Shown here in pieces: positions 35,577 to 45,404 of a stretch of DNA of 64,000 nucleotides. Each line of letters starts with the position of its first letter. Within the stretch, counting starts at the first letter, position 1. The stretch is from an uncultured Cellulomonas sp. (GTDB lineage: Bacteria; Actinomycetota; Actinomycetes; Actinomycetales; Cellulomonadaceae). The translations under genes and the position numbers were made by a program. The stretch covers positions 124,001-188,000 of the forward strand of contig NZ_CANLTL010000007.1 in the NCBI RefSeq assembly GCF_947494015.1, given 5' to 3'. The notes under the pieces were generated by a model. The model saw only the letters and a program-made list of their open reading frames with translations, did no database searches and was not told the origin of the DNA.

Positions 35577-37934
35577 TCAGGCGAAGTAGCGGGGCAGGGT
35601 CCCGGTGTGCGCGGCCCGGGCCTCGTCCAGCGGCAGGGTGAACAGACCGTCGACGGTCACGGCCGCTCCCCCGGCGCCGCCCTCGTCGGCGTCCGTGGTG
35701 ACGCCGATCCGCAGCACGGGCACGCCCCGGGCGCCGCACGCGTCGACGAACCGGACCTCCTCCGAGCGCGGCACCGCGACGATCGCCCGGGCGGTCGACT
35801 CGGAGAACAGCGCCTCGAACGGTGTGACGTCGTCCCGCTCGCAGACCCCGTCGAGCGAGACCCGCACGCCGGTGCCGTACCGCAGCGACGACTCGACGAG
35901 CGCCTGCGCGAGGCCGCCCTCGGACAGGTCGTGCGCGGCGTCGACCAGCGCGTCCCGCGCGGCGAGGGCGAGCACCTCGGCCAGCGCCCGCTCGGCGTCG
36001 AGGTCGACGGCCGGCGGCAGCCCGCCGAGCTGACCGTGCACGACGTCCGCCCACGCGGAGCCGTCCAGCTCGGCGCGCGTGGTGCCGAGCAGCAGCACGG
36101 ACTGGCCGGGCGTCGTCCAGCCCGAGCCGACGGCGCGGGCGACGTCGTCGAGCACGCCGAGGACGCCGACCACCGGGGTGGGGTGGATGGAGGAGTCGAT
36201 CTGGCCGGGCTCGCCGGTGCCGTTGTAGAGGGACACGTTGCCGCCGGTGACCGGGACGCCGAGGGTCTGGCAGGCGTCGGCGAGGCCGCGGATCGCCTCG
36301 ACGAGCTGCCACATCGAGTCCGGGTCCTCCGGCGAGCCGAAGTTGAGGCAGTCGGTGACGGCCAGCGGGCGCGCCCCCGTGACGGCGACGTTGCGGTACG
36401 CCTCGGCGAGCGCGAGCTGGGCGCCGGTGTACGGGTCGAGCTTGGTGTAGCGGCCGTTCGCGTCCGTCGCGAGGACGACGCCGAGGCCGGTCCCCTCGTC
36501 GACCCGGATGACGCCGCCGTCGTCGGGCATGGCCATCTTGGTGTTGCCCTGCACGAATCGGTCGTACTGGTCGGTGACCCAGGCCTTGGAGGCGAGGTTG
36601 GGGGAGGCGAGCAGGCGCAGCAGCGTCGCGCGGACCTCCTCGACGGTGCCCGGACGGGGGTAGGCGCGGGCGCCCGCCTCCGTGCTGACCGAGTCCGCCT
36701 GCAGCCCGTCCTGCCAGGCCGGGCGGGCGTAGGGACGGTCGTAGACGGGACCCTCGTGCGCGACGGTGCGCGGGTCGACGTCGACGATGCGCTGGCCGTG
36801 GTGGTCGATGACGAGGCGGCCGGTCCCGGTGACCTCGCCGATCACGGCGGTCTCGACGTCCCAGCGCGAGGTGATCGCGAGGAACTCCTCGAGCTTGTCG
36901 GGGCGGACCACGGCCATCATCCGCTCCTGCGACTCCGACATGAGGATCTCGCCGGGGGTCAGGCTCGGGTCGCGCAGCAGGACCTTCTCGAGCTGGACGT
37001 ACATGCCGCCGTCGCCGTTGCTCGCCAGCTCGGAGGTCGCGCACGAGATGCCGGCCGCACCCAGGTCCTGGATGCCCTCGACGACCTGGGCGGAGTACAG
37101 CTCCAGGCAGCACTCGATGAGCACCTTCTCCATGAAGGGGTCGCCGACCTGGACGCTGGGGCGCTTGCTGGGCTTGGTCTCGTCGAAGGTCTCCGAGGCG
37201 AGGATGGACGCCCCGCCGATGCCGTCGCCGCCGGTGCGCGCACCGAACAGCACGACCTGGTTGCCGACGCCGGACGCGTTGGCCAGGTGGATGTCCTCGT
37301 GCCGCAGCACGCCCAGGCACAGCGCGTTGACCAGCGGGTTGCCCTGGTAGGACGGGTCGAACACGACCTCGCCGCCGATGTTCGGCAGGCCGAGGGAGTT
37401 GCCGTACCCGCCGACGCCGGCGACGACGCCGTGCACCACGCGGGCGGTGTCGGGGTGGTCGATCGCGCCGAACCGGAGCTGGTCCATGACGGCGACCGGG
37501 CGTGCCCCCATCGAGATGATGTCGCGGACGATGCCGCCGACGCCGGTCGCGGCGCCCTGGTACGGCTCGACGAAGCTCGGGTGGTTGTGGGACTCGACCT
37601 TGAACGTGACCGCCCAGCCGTCGCCGATGTCGACCACGCCGGCGTTCTCGCCGATGCCGACCAGCAGGTGCTGCCTCATGGCGTCGGTGGTCTTCTCGCC
37701 GAACTGCCGCAGGTGGTTCTTGGACGACTTGTACGAGCAGTGCTCGGACCACATGACCGAGTACATGGCGAGCTCGCTGGCCGTGGGGCGCCGGCCGAGG
37801 ATGTCGACGATGCGCCGGTACTCGTCCGGCTTGAGCCCGAGCTCGGCGTACGGCAGCGCGAGGTCCGGCGTGGCCGACGCCCGGTCAACGGTGTCGACGG
37901 TGTCGAGGGGGGCGAGGTCAGGCGCGGAGGTCAT
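35577..37934 (-). CDS. purL: Phosphoribosylformylglycinamidine synthase subunit PurL
   Basis: 785 aa, the small (PurLQS-type) ATP-dependent FGAM synthase, fourth step of purine synthesis. Recognisable by [59 protein letters not shown] and [16 protein letters not shown]. It needs PurQ (glutaminase) and PurS, neither of which is beside it in this window. ATG 37934 has AGGGAA just upstream. Confidence 0.95.
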   Translation of the reverse strand: MTSAPDLAPLDTVDTVDRASATPDLALPYAELGLKPDEYRRIVDILGRRPTASELAMYSVMWSEHCSYKSSKNHLRQFGEKTTDAMRQHLLVGIGENAGVVDIGDGWAVTFKVESHNHPSFVEPYQGAATGVGGIVRDIISMGARPVAVMDQLRFGAIDHPDTARVVHGVVAGVGGYGNSLGLPNIGGEVVFDPSYQGNPLVNALCLGVLRHEDIHLANASGVGNQVVLFGARTGGDGIGGASILASETFDETKPSKRPSVQVGDPFMEKVLIECCLELYSAQVVEGIQDLGAAGISCATSELASNGDGGMYVQLEKVLLRDPSLTPGEILMSESQERMMAVVRPDKLEEFLAITSRWDVETAVIGEVTGTGRLVIDHHGQRIVDVDPRTVAHEGPVYDRPYARPAWQDGLQADSVSTEAGARAYPRPGTVEEVRATLLRLLASPNLASKAWVTDQYDRFVQGNTKMAMPDDGGVIRVDEGTGLGVVLATDANGRYTKLDPYTGAQLALAEAYRNVAVTGARPLAVTDCLNFGSPEDPDSMWQLVEAIRGLADACQTLGVPVTGGNVSLYNGTGEPGQIDSSIHPTPVVGVLGVLDDVARAVGSGWTTPGQSVLLLGTTRAELDGSAWADVVHGQLGGLPPAVDLDAERALAEVLALAARDALVDAAHDLSEGGLAQALVESSLRYGTGVRVSLDGVCERDDVTPFEALFSESTARAIVAVPRSEEVRFVDACGARGVPVLRIGVTTDADEGGAGGAAVTVDGLFTLPLDEARAAHTGTLPRYFA

Positions 37935-37970
37935 AGGTTCCCTACCGGAAGGTCCACGTGGGCAGGGACG

Positions 37971-37976
37971 AGTTTA
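37971..37976 (-). promoter_or_regulatory. Possible -10 box TAAACT for purL
   Basis: On the minus strand TAAACT is followed by a leader of about 30 nt with the Shine-Dalgarno AGGGAA. The remaining 37977-38207 shows no gene. Confidence 0.35.
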
Positions 37977-38207
37977 CGGTCGCGCGCCCACACGGCGGCC
38001 GGGCCGTCCGGTCCGTGAGGCGACCCGCGCCGACAGCCTCAGCGCCGCGCCGGCTGTCGGCAGCCGCCGTCCCCGGCCCGCCGGTGCGCCGACCGGCCCT
38101 CCGTGAAATCGACGGGAAAGCGTGCCCGCTGTCGTCACCCGGTGGGCCTAATCGCAGGCGATGCTGCTCCGATCGGGGAGCGACGCGGCCGCCGGGCGGC
38201 ATTCGCG

Positions 38208-38213
38208 TAGCAT
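38208..38213 (+). promoter_or_regulatory. -10 box TAGCAT, leaderless acyltransferase gene
   Basis: TAGCAT-N6-GTG(38220). Confidence 0.5.
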
Positions 38214-38219
38214 CACCGC

Positions 38220-38774
38220 GTGGCCTGGCCGAAACACGTCTCCGCGCTCGCCGCACTGCGCGCCCAGCGGATCCTGCGATCCGCGGGGGCGGATTTCCGT
38301 GGGCTTCCCAGGTTTCGCGGGCAGGTCGCCGTGGCGAACCAGGGACGGCTCGTCGCCGGCGCGGGCCTTCTCGTCGACAGCCGCCGCTACCCGACCCAGA
38401 TCGCGGTCGGTCCCGATGGCGAGCTCGTGCTCGGTGACGACGTCTTCATCAACCAGGGCGCCGACATCTGGGCCGCGCACCGCGTGGTCATCGGCGACCG
38501 GGTCATGCTCGGCCCGCACGTCACCGTGGCCGACGACGGCGCCCACGACGTCGCGCCCGGGATCCCCCGGCGGGTGGAACCCGTGGTCATCGAGAGCGAC
38601 GCCTGGCTCGGTCGGCGCTCGATCGTGATGCCAGGGGTGACGGTCGGGCGGTGGGCCGTCGTCGGCGCCGGCTCGGTCGTGACGGCCGACGTGGCCCCCT
38701 GCACCGTCGTCGCAGGAGTGCCGGCTCGCGTCGTGCGGACCTTCCCGCAGCCCCCCGACTCGTTCAGGCGCTGA
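38220..38774 (+). CDS. Left-handed beta-helix (hexapeptide-repeat) acyltransferase
   Basis: 184 aa. After a basic N-terminus, the chain shows hexapeptide coils: LVLGDDVFINQGADIWAAHR, VVIGDRVMLGPHVTVAD, VVIESDAWLGRRSIVMPG and VTVGRWAVVGAGSVVTADV, ending VVAGVPARVVRTF. This is the maltose/galactoside O-acetyltransferase class that acetylates sugars using acetyl-CoA. First gene of the polysaccharide locus, so an O-acetyl modification of the repeat unit is likely. GTG start, leaderless. Confidence 0.88.
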   Translation: MAWPKHVSALAALRAQRILRSAGADFRGLPRFRGQVAVANQGRLVAGAGLLVDSRRYPTQIAVGPDGELVLGDDVFINQGADIWAAHRVVIGDRVMLGPHVTVADDGAHDVAPGIPRRVEPVVIESDAWLGRRSIVMPGVTVGRWAVVGAGSVVTADVAPCTVVAGVPARVVRTFPQPPDSFRR

Positions 38775-39111
38775 CGGACCTGGCGGCGCGCCACCTCCGG
38801 GACCGTCGACTCCGCAATGTCATCAATGACGTCGACGAATGTGACAAATTTCCGTGACAGGTGGCGCGCAGAATGAGCTGCTCCGTCGCAGCCAACACCT
38901 GCAGCCGCCGGGCGGGTGAATTCCTCCCGGTGGCGAACACGCACTGCTGCTCCATTGGCCTGAGCGAGCGTGATCGTCGTCTCACTTCGCACCGGGACGG
39001 GACTTTCTCGCCCTACGATCAGCGCGGTCGAGGCCCGACGCGGGCCGAGGTCTCGGGTGGGCGCCCCGCCCCCACCGACGACCCGTATCTCTGCGAGAAA
39101 GCAGTGTCAGC
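38775..39111. other. 337-bp intergenic region with inverted and direct repeats
   Basis: No gene seen. An AT-richer island (38815-38860) contains the inverted repeat GTCAT-CA-ATGAC (38819-38830) and two GTGACA direct copies 13 bases apart (38841 and 38854), possible regulator sites. Further on, TACGAT (39014-39019) is a likely -10 box, leaving a leader of about 85 nt before the WecG-type gene. Confidence 0.4.
39014..39019 (+). promoter_or_regulatory. -10 box TACGAT for the WecG-type operon
   Basis: CCCTACGAT resembles the CCTACGNT boxes seen before the genes at 57715, 59822 and 61046. Confidence 0.4.
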
Positions 39112-39960
39112 ATGCTCAACGAAGGCGTCACAGGGGACTGGGCCGGCTCTGCCGCGCTCCTCAGCACGACCCGCCGCACGGCCGGCCCGTCGCGTCACCG
39201 CGTCCTGGACGGGTACGTGGACGCCTTCGAGGTCGACCAGTTCATCGACATGCTCAGCGGTGCCGCACGTCGTGGTGAACGCGCGCTCGTCGGCAACCAC
39301 AACATGCACAGCCTCGCCCTGCAGCGCAGCGACGCCCGCTTCGCGATGCTGTACGAGCAGCTCGACTACATCTTCATCGACGGCACGCCGGTCGTCTGGC
39401 TGTCCCGACTTCGTGGCCCCGGGGTCCGTCTCGAGCACCGGCTGGCCGTCCTCGACTGGATCTGGCCGCTGTTCGCGTACGCCGAGGCCCACGGCCTGTC
39501 GATCGTCCACGTGGGTGGTGCCGAGCCCATGCTGGGGCGCGTGCGCGACGCCGCCCTCAGCCGTCACCCCGGTTTGCGTCTGACGCTGGTGGACGGGTTC
39601 TTCGACACCGAGGACCCGGTCCAGAACCAGGCGGTGGTCGACGCCATCTCCGCAGCGAAGCCGGACGTCCTGCTGGTGGGGATGGGCATGCCGCGCCAGG
39701 AGCGGTGGCTCCTCGCCAATGTGGAGTCCATGCCGCGGTGCCCGATCGTCACCGTGGGGGGCGTCCTGTCCTTCATCGGCGACGACCGGCCGACGCCGCC
39801 GCGCTGGCTCGGTCCGCTCGGCGTCGAGTGGATCTACCGCCTCGTGACCGAGCCGACCCGGTTGTGGCGTCGGTACCTGGTCGAGCCGCTGCCGCTCGTG
39901 CCCGTGGTGGCGCTCGAGGTGCTCGGCGCGGTCAGACGGTCGCGACGACGGGCCACGTGA
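39112..39960 (+). CDS. WecG/TagA/CpsF family glycosyltransferase (GT26)
   Basis: 282 aa. Transfers a ManNAc-type or glucuronic sugar from UDP to a lipid-linked acceptor on the inner face of the membrane. Family motifs: VGNHNMHSLALQRSD, FIDGTPVVWLSR, IVHVGGAEPMLGRV, LLVGMGMPRQERWL and the C-terminal basic amphipathic region (RLVTEPTRLWRRYLVEPL) that docks to the membrane. First of three overlapping genes; its TGA overlaps the flippase GTG. Confidence 0.92.
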   Translation: MLNEGVTGDWAGSAALLSTTRRTAGPSRHRVLDGYVDAFEVDQFIDMLSGAARRGERALVGNHNMHSLALQRSDARFAMLYEQLDYIFIDGTPVVWLSRLRGPGVRLEHRLAVLDWIWPLFAYAEAHGLSIVHVGGAEPMLGRVRDAALSRHPGLRLTLVDGFFDTEDPVQNQAVVDAISAAKPDVLLVGMGMPRQERWLLANVESMPRCPIVTVGGVLSFIGDDRPTPPRWLGPLGVEWIYRLVTEPTRLWRRYLVEPLPLVPVVALEVLGAVRRSRRRAT

Positions 39961-41330
39961 GATCGGTGCGGGGCCGATCCCCGGCCGCCCGACGAGGCGA
40001 CCGGAACGGCGGTGGACCCGACCAGCCGTCCGTCGGCGCGGGCTCGCGCCGACGACGACGTGCGCCGCTGTCGGCGCGCAGCAGCCGGCTGGCCAGAGAC
40101 AGCGTCTGGTCGTTCGCGAGCGAGGGGTTCCAGCTCGTCGCGACGCTGGCGGTCTTCTACCTGCTGACCACGCACCTGGGACCCGCGCAGTACGGGTACT
40201 TCTCCGGCTCCCAGGCGCTGGTGGCGATCCTCGCGACGCTGTCGCACTCGTGGATCGCTCTGCTCCTGCTGCAGGAGATCGTGCGCGAAGGTCGCCCGGA
40301 GCCCCACGTGTTCGGGATGGGACTGGGCCTGCTGGGCGTGACCGGTGTCCTCGCCGTCGGGGCTGCCGCCGCGCTGAGCCCGCTCCTGCTGCCCGGGATC
40401 GGGGTGCTGGTGGTGGTGCTGTTCGCCGTCGCCGAGCTGTTCGGGCTCGGCGTCGTCTTCGTCTCGGCCGCACTGCTCCAGGCCACGGTCTCCTACGCCG
40501 AGTCGGCCCGGGTGCGGATCGCCTTCCTCGCCGTGCGCCTGTCCGCCGTGGTCGGGCTCGCGGTGACCGACCGGCTCTCGCTGCTCAGCGTCGCGGTCGC
40601 CTACTGCGCGGTCAGCGTGACGTGCGGGCTCGGTTCGCTCGCCTACGTCAGCGCGCGCCGGGGCTTCGTGCCGCGACCCCGGCGACCTGACGCCTCGGAG
40701 CTGCGCAGCGGCCTCGGGTACGCCGGGACGCTGGCGTCCTTCGCCCTGCAGGAGGACTCCGACAAGATCCTCCTGGTGCGCCTCGCCGACCCGGTGACGG
40801 CCGGGCTCTACGCCGCTGCCTACCGCGGCGTGCAGATCGCCGTGGTACCCATCCGGGCGATCCTCGCCTCGTCGCACAGCCGCTTCCTCGAGCACGACCC
40901 CCGCGCGCGCGGTCAGCACCTGCGCCGCTCCCTGCGGTTCACCGGCCTGGCCACCGCCTACGCCGTGGTCGCGGTCGGCGTGCTGGTGGTCGGCGCCCCG
41001 CTGATCCCGCTCGTCCTCGGCGACGCCTACCGGCAGACCGCCGCGATGCTGCCGTGGCTGGCCGGCCTGGTCCTGCTGCGCGCGCTCAGCCTCTTCGGGT
41101 TCAACGGCCTCATGGGCCTGCGCCGGAACGGCGCACGGCTGGGCATCATCGTCTGCAGCGCGCTGGCGGCCGTGGTCGGGGGCGTCGTCCTCATCACCGG
41201 GTACTCGTGGCGCGGGGCGGTCCTGGCGACCGTCGTCGCCGAGCTCGTGTTCATCGGTCTGACCTGGCTCGCACTCGTCCGGTACCAGCGGGTGCACGAC
41301 CGCACCGTCCCAGAAGGAGCACCGGCATGA
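39957..41330 (+). CDS. Polysaccharide flippase (Wzx-like, MOP superfamily)
   Basis: 457 aa with about 12-14 transmembrane helices after a 45-residue basic N-terminus. WSFASEGFQLVATLAVFYLL and the LGPAQYGYFSGSQALVAIL segment are typical of the first helices; EDSDKILLVRLADPVTAGLY is the conserved mid-protein motif of oligosaccharide flippases. It moves undecaprenyl-linked repeat units outward. GTG 39957 overlaps the previous stop (GTGA); a second GTG at 39966 is possible. The stop overlaps the next ATG. Confidence 0.9.
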   Translation: MRSVRGRSPAARRGDRNGGGPDQPSVGAGSRRRRRAPLSARSSRLARDSVWSFASEGFQLVATLAVFYLLTTHLGPAQYGYFSGSQALVAILATLSHSWIALLLLQEIVREGRPEPHVFGMGLGLLGVTGVLAVGAAAALSPLLLPGIGVLVVVLFAVAELFGLGVVFVSAALLQATVSYAESARVRIAFLAVRLSAVVGLAVTDRLSLLSVAVAYCAVSVTCGLGSLAYVSARRGFVPRPRRPDASELRSGLGYAGTLASFALQEDSDKILLVRLADPVTAGLYAAAYRGVQIAVVPIRAILASSHSRFLEHDPRARGQHLRRSLRFTGLATAYAVVAVGVLVVGAPLIPLVLGDAYRQTAAMLPWLAGLVLLRALSLFGFNGLMGLRRNGARLGIIVCSALAAVVGGVVLITGYSWRGAVLATVVAELVFIGLTWLALVRYQRVHDRTVPEGAPA

Positions 41331-43564
41331 CTGCCACACTGCCCGACCACGGCGACAGCGCCCGACCGGGACGGCTCGTCACGGTGGCGGTCTGCACCTA
41401 CCGGCGACCGGAGGCCCTGCACCGTCTCCTCGCCGCGCTCGAGCGGCTCACGTTCCCCCGATCGGGCACGCCGGAGGTGGCGGTCGTCGTGGTCGACAAC
41501 TCGCCGGAGGGCGATGCGCACGAGACGGTGGCGCTGGCGCGGTCGCGCGGCGTCCTGCACGTGACGTACGTCCCGCTCGGGGCCGGCAACATCTCGGTGG
41601 CGCGGAACGCCGCTCTGGACGCCGCCGCCCCGGGGAGCGAGTTCGTCGCCCTGATCGACGACGACGAGGTGCCCGAGCCGATGTGGCTCGACGAGCTCCT
41701 CGTGGTGGCCGACAGGACGCGCGCCGACATCGTGTGCGGCCCCGTCCTGCCGGCCTACCCGGAGGGCGCACCGTCGTGGCTGCGACGTGACGACTTCTTC
41801 GCGGTGACGGGCTTCCCCGACGGAGCCGAGCTGACCGAGGGCATCACCGGCAACGCGCTGCTCCGGACGGCCGCGATCTCGCGCCTGGCGCTCTCGTTCG
41901 ACGCGACGCTCGGTCTGTCCGGCGGCGAGGACCAGCTGTTCTTCCGGTCGGCGTGGACGCGTGGCGCCCGGCTGCGGTGGGCAGCACGCGCCGTCGCCCA
42001 CGAGGACGTCCCGCAGCAGCGGCTTTCCGTGCGCTACCTGATGCGTCGGGAGTATCGAAAGGGCAACACGTTGGGTCTCCTTGACCGCGGCGGCCCCGGG
42101 TGGCCCGTGGGCAGGCCGGTCCGTCGCGCCGCCGGCGCGGGCTTCTGGGCGCTCACCGGCACGGTCGCCGCGGTCCGCGCTCTGGCCGGACGACACCGGT
42201 CCGACGCGCTTGCGGGTGCGCTGCGCGTCGTCCGCGCCGTCGGCATGGTGGTCGGCCTGGCCGGGCACCGCTACGACCACTACTCGTCGGGGACGGGCTC
42301 GGCGCACGGCCGACCGCTGGCCGCCTTCGTCACCTCGGAGAGCCCCTTCTACCAGGCCGCCGGACACTCACGCTTCCTCGGGGGGCTGGTCGACCACGCG
42401 CGCAGCATGAGCGGGCTGACGGTGGTCGTGGTGACCACGAACCGGGTGGGCTTCCTGGTGCGGCGAGCCGACGCGGACGGGCTGAGGTTCGTCGCCCCGG
42501 GCGTGCGTCGGATCGGAGGGCTGGACGTGGTGGTGAGCCCGTCCGCGCTGGCGTCCGGCGTCGCCTGGCGACTGTTCCGCGCGGCTCCCCGGCAGCTCCA
42601 GGGGCGCGTCGACGCGCTGCGGACGCGGTTGCGGTCCGGTCGCGGTGTGGACCACCACCTCGGCACCCGGCCCGACGCCGCGCTCAGCGCCTGGATCAGT
42701 CAGCGGCTCGCCGAGCAGCAGCCGGAGGCCGTCTTCTTCTGGACGCTGTGGTCCCTGCCCCAGCCGCTGCGGCTGCCCACCTCCGTGCGCGCGCCATGCG
42801 TGCTGACCTCTGACGTGATGTGGCAGCGGGCCGACGCGCTGCGGGCCAAGGGGTACCGGGTGACCCCGTCGGCCTTCGGGGTGGACGACGAGCGCGCCCT
42901 GCTGGCCAGCGTCCCGGCCGTCGTCGCCATCCAGTGGGACGACGCCGAGGAGTTTCGGCGGCTCGCTCCCGACACCGAGGTGCTGGTGTCCCCCGTCGCC
43001 TTCACCACGCCCACCAGGGGGCGTCGCGCGGACCCCGACCGCTGCCTGTTCGTCGGCAGCGGGTCGCTGCCGAACGTCGACGGGCTCCGGTGGTTCCTCG
43101 ACGAGTGCTGGGCCGGCGTCCGGCGGGCACGACCGGAGGCCGAGCTGCACGTCGTGGGGACGGTGTGCGCGCGGATCGGGGCCGTACCGGACGGCGTCGT
43201 GCTCCGTGGCGAGGTCTCCGACCTCGACGCGGAGCACGCACGGGCCGCTGCGGTGGTGGTCCCGCTCCAGATGGGCAGCGGGCTCAAGATCAAGATCGTC
43301 GAGGCGATCTGCCACGGGGTGCCCGTCATCACGACGTCGGTGGGCGCGCAGGGCCTGATGGCCCTCGAGCCGCGGCCCTTCGTGCTGGCGGACGACCCCG
43401 ACGACTTCGCCGGCGCGGTGGCCCGGCTGCTGGGCGACCTCGGCGCCAGCGACGCGCTGGCGGCATCGGCCCGGGAGCAGGCGACCTTGTTCACCCCCGA
43501 GCGCGCCTACCAGGAGATCGACGCGTACCTGGAGCGCTGCGGCGTCCAGGCGCGGTCGGTGTGA
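41327..43564 (+). CDS. Bifunctional GT2-GT4 glycosyltransferase fusion
   Basis: 745 aa. Residues 1 to about 330 are a GT2 (GT-A) domain: VTVAVCTYRRPEALHRLL, AGNISVARNAAL, FVALIDDDEVPEP (DxD) and GGEDQLFF. From about 340 a GT4-like (GT-B) domain begins, ending with FVGSGSLPNVDGLRWFLDE, VVVPLQMGSGLKIKIVEAI and CHGVPVITTSVGAQGL, the donor-nucleotide site. Two sugars may be added in turn by one polypeptide. ATG 41327 overlaps the flippase stop. Confidence 0.9.
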   Translation: MTATLPDHGDSARPGRLVTVAVCTYRRPEALHRLLAALERLTFPRSGTPEVAVVVVDNSPEGDAHETVALARSRGVLHVTYVPLGAGNISVARNAALDAAAPGSEFVALIDDDEVPEPMWLDELLVVADRTRADIVCGPVLPAYPEGAPSWLRRDDFFAVTGFPDGAELTEGITGNALLRTAAISRLALSFDATLGLSGGEDQLFFRSAWTRGARLRWAARAVAHEDVPQQRLSVRYLMRREYRKGNTLGLLDRGGPGWPVGRPVRRAAGAGFWALTGTVAAVRALAGRHRSDALAGALRVVRAVGMVVGLAGHRYDHYSSGTGSAHGRPLAAFVTSESPFYQAAGHSRFLGGLVDHARSMSGLTVVVVTTNRVGFLVRRADADGLRFVAPGVRRIGGLDVVVSPSALASGVAWRLFRAAPRQLQGRVDALRTRLRSGRGVDHHLGTRPDAALSAWISQRLAEQQPEAVFFWTLWSLPQPLRLPTSVRAPCVLTSDVMWQRADALRAKGYRVTPSAFGVDDERALLASVPAVVAIQWDDAEEFRRLAPDTEVLVSPVAFTTPTRGRRADPDRCLFVGSGSLPNVDGLRWFLDECWAGVRRARPEAELHVVGTVCARIGAVPDGVVLRGEVSDLDAEHARAAAVVVPLQMGSGLKIKIVEAICHGVPVITTSVGAQGLMALEPRPFVLADDPDDFAGAVARLLGDLGASDALAASAREQATLFTPERAYQEIDAYLERCGVQARSV

Positions 43565-43582
43565 CGCTTCAGAGCGTCACAC
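43559..43582 (+). terminator. Hairpin overlapping the stop of the GT2-GT4 gene
   Basis: 10-bp perfect stem GTGTGACGCT/AGCGTCACAC with loop TCAG; the TGA stop lies in the 5' arm. Confidence 0.7.
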
Positions 43583-43727
43583 CTGCCCGCCGAACCCTCA
43601 CACCTGGCGCGAGGATGCCGATGCGCAGGGCGTCCACGTGAGCCGCTGGTCACGCGATCCGTGCGACGCCGGGCCACCTCGCGACCGCGGGTGGCCCGCC
43701 GGTACGGACACACACGGAGCGCACCCC

Positions 43728-45404
43728 ATGCACAGGACTGGCCGCACCCTCCTGCCCTCGTGGCGACCGGCCGCAGCGCGCGGGCAGCGCCTGTCGGCCG
43801 CGGCGCTGTCCACGGCAGGGGCGGCCACGATGGTCCTCGTGCTCGTCACCGGCGGGGGGCCCGCGCCCGCTGCCGCCAGCGACCTCGTGTCCGAGGTCGG
43901 CACGACGGCCGGCGTGATCACGCCCACGCCGCCGCTGGCTGGCTCCTGGGCTCTTGCGTTCGCGGACGAGTTCACCGGCAGCGCACTCGACCGGACCAAG
44001 TGGACCCCCAACTACATCCACGGCGGCGACGCCGGCCTCGCCACGCTGGCCGGTCGCGCCGATCCACCCACCACCAATCTGGGCAACCAGGAGCTCCAGG
44101 CGTACGTCCCGGCCGCCGACGTCGTGGCCGACGGCTCGCTGCGGATCGTCGCCGACCGCGCGGCCGAACCGGTCACCGCCTACGGCGACAACAACGGCAC
44201 GACGTGGCCGTCCGCACCGATGTCCTACACGTCCGGCATCATCAGCAGCCACCGGAAGTACGAGTTCACGTACGGGCTCGTCGAGTTCAGCGCGAAGATG
44301 CCGGCCCACGGCGGCGGCAAGGGTGGCCTGTGGCCCGCCGTCTGGATGCTGTCCGCCGGGCGGACGTGGCCGCCGGAGGTCGACCTCATGGAGTGGGCGT
44401 CCAAGGCGCCCGACACCGTCTTCATGAACAACATCTACGCGTTCGCGCCCTGGAACGACCAGGGCGTCCGCACCGACGCCGCCGCGGACTGGTCCGGGCG
44501 CTTCCACCACTTCGCCCTCGACTGGCAGCCGACGCACCTGCGCTACTACGTCGACGGCGTCCTGCGCCACGAGGTCACCGATCCGGCCCGGATCCCGCAG
44601 GTGCCGATGTACCTGCTCGCCAACCTGGCGGTGGGCGGCACGTTCCTCGGCCCCGGCCGCAACGAGCCGGAGGCGGGCACGCCGTTCCCCGCGACGTTCG
44701 AGCTCGAGTACATGCGCGTGTGGAAGGCGGCCACCACGCCGGCGCCGGCGACCGACGCCGCCAGCCTGCCGCCGGCGGTCGTGGCCCCCGCACCGACGCC
44801 CGTGCCGGTGACGCTCCGGCCGGCCTTCTGGCGGGACTGGCGGTACTCGTTCCAAGGCACCTCATCGACCGACAGGCCGAACTTCTCGGTGCGCAACGGG
44901 ATCGGGTCCATCACCACCCCCGCCCGCACCGGCTACGGCTCCTACGTCGACGTGCGCACCACCCAGTCCGTCGCCCGCGGGGAGTACCGGTACGACTTCC
45001 ACGTCGACGACAAGGCCGACTACACCGTGGCGTTCTCGGCAGCCGTCACCGGGGCCGCTCCGACGTCGTGGTCCTGGTACCCGCAGAACGGCTACGTCCT
45101 GCGGTTCACACCTGGCACCGGCCCGCACAGCTCCCTGACGTACCAACGGGCCGCCGGCTACGCGCTGACGAAGTTGGGCGGCCCGACCACCCTGCCGACC
45201 GCCAAGGGAGACGTGATCCACGTCGCCCTGCGGCCCGGCACCGGCGCGTTCGTGTGGAAGAACAGCGAGCCGCGCCCGATCCGACCTACGATCGCGACCG
45301 CCGATGCCACCTACACCGGCGGCGCCGGGGGCATCGGGTACCAGGGCGGGCCGGTCGGCAAGCGCACCCTGAGGTTCTCGGCGGTCAGCCTGACGAGCGG
45401 CTGA
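43728..45404 (+). CDS. Secreted glycoside hydrolase family 16 protein
   Basis: 558 aa. ATG 43728 (GGAG eight bases upstream) opens a signal peptide: basic MHRTGRTLLPSWRP, hydrophobic core, cut near AAAS (about residue 45). The GH16 domain (about 65-335) has the catalytic ExDxxE motif in PPEVDLMEWASK, the flanking GGGKGGLWPAVWMLS and FALDWQPTHLRYYVDG. A Pro/Ala linker precedes a C-terminal beta-rich domain of about 170 aa (FWRDWRYSFQGTSSTDRPNF to the end) that I do not recognise; probably carbohydrate-binding. GH16 enzymes cut beta-1,3/1,4-glucans or galactans. Here it may trim the exported polysaccharide. Confidence 0.9.
   Translation: MHRTGRTLLPSWRPAAARGQRLSAAALSTAGAATMVLVLVTGGGPAPAAASDLVSEVGTTAGVITPTPPLAGSWALAFADEFTGSALDRTKWTPNYIHGGDAGLATLAGRADPPTTNLGNQELQAYVPAADVVADGSLRIVADRAAEPVTAYGDNNGTTWPSAPMSYTSGIISSHRKYEFTYGLVEFSAKMPAHGGGKGGLWPAVWMLSAGRTWPPEVDLMEWASKAPDTVFMNNIYAFAPWNDQGVRTDAAADWSGRFHHFALDWQPTHLRYYVDGVLRHEVTDPARIPQVPMYLLANLAVGGTFLGPGRNEPEAGTPFPATFELEYMRVWKAATTPAPATDAASLPPAVVAPAPTPVPVTLRPAFWRDWRYSFQGTSSTDRPNFSVRNGIGSITTPARTGYGSYVDVRTTQSVARGEYRYDFHVDDKADYTVAFSAAVTGAAPTSWSWYPQNGYVLRFTPGTGPHSSLTYQRAAGYALTKLGGPTTLPTAKGDVIHVALRPGTGAFVWKNSEPRPIRPTIATADATYTGGAGGIGYQGGPVGKRTLRFSAVSLTSG

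Noticed and set aside
35607-38018. An 803-codon plus-strand open frame
   Set aside because: Antisense to purL, which has unmistakable motifs.
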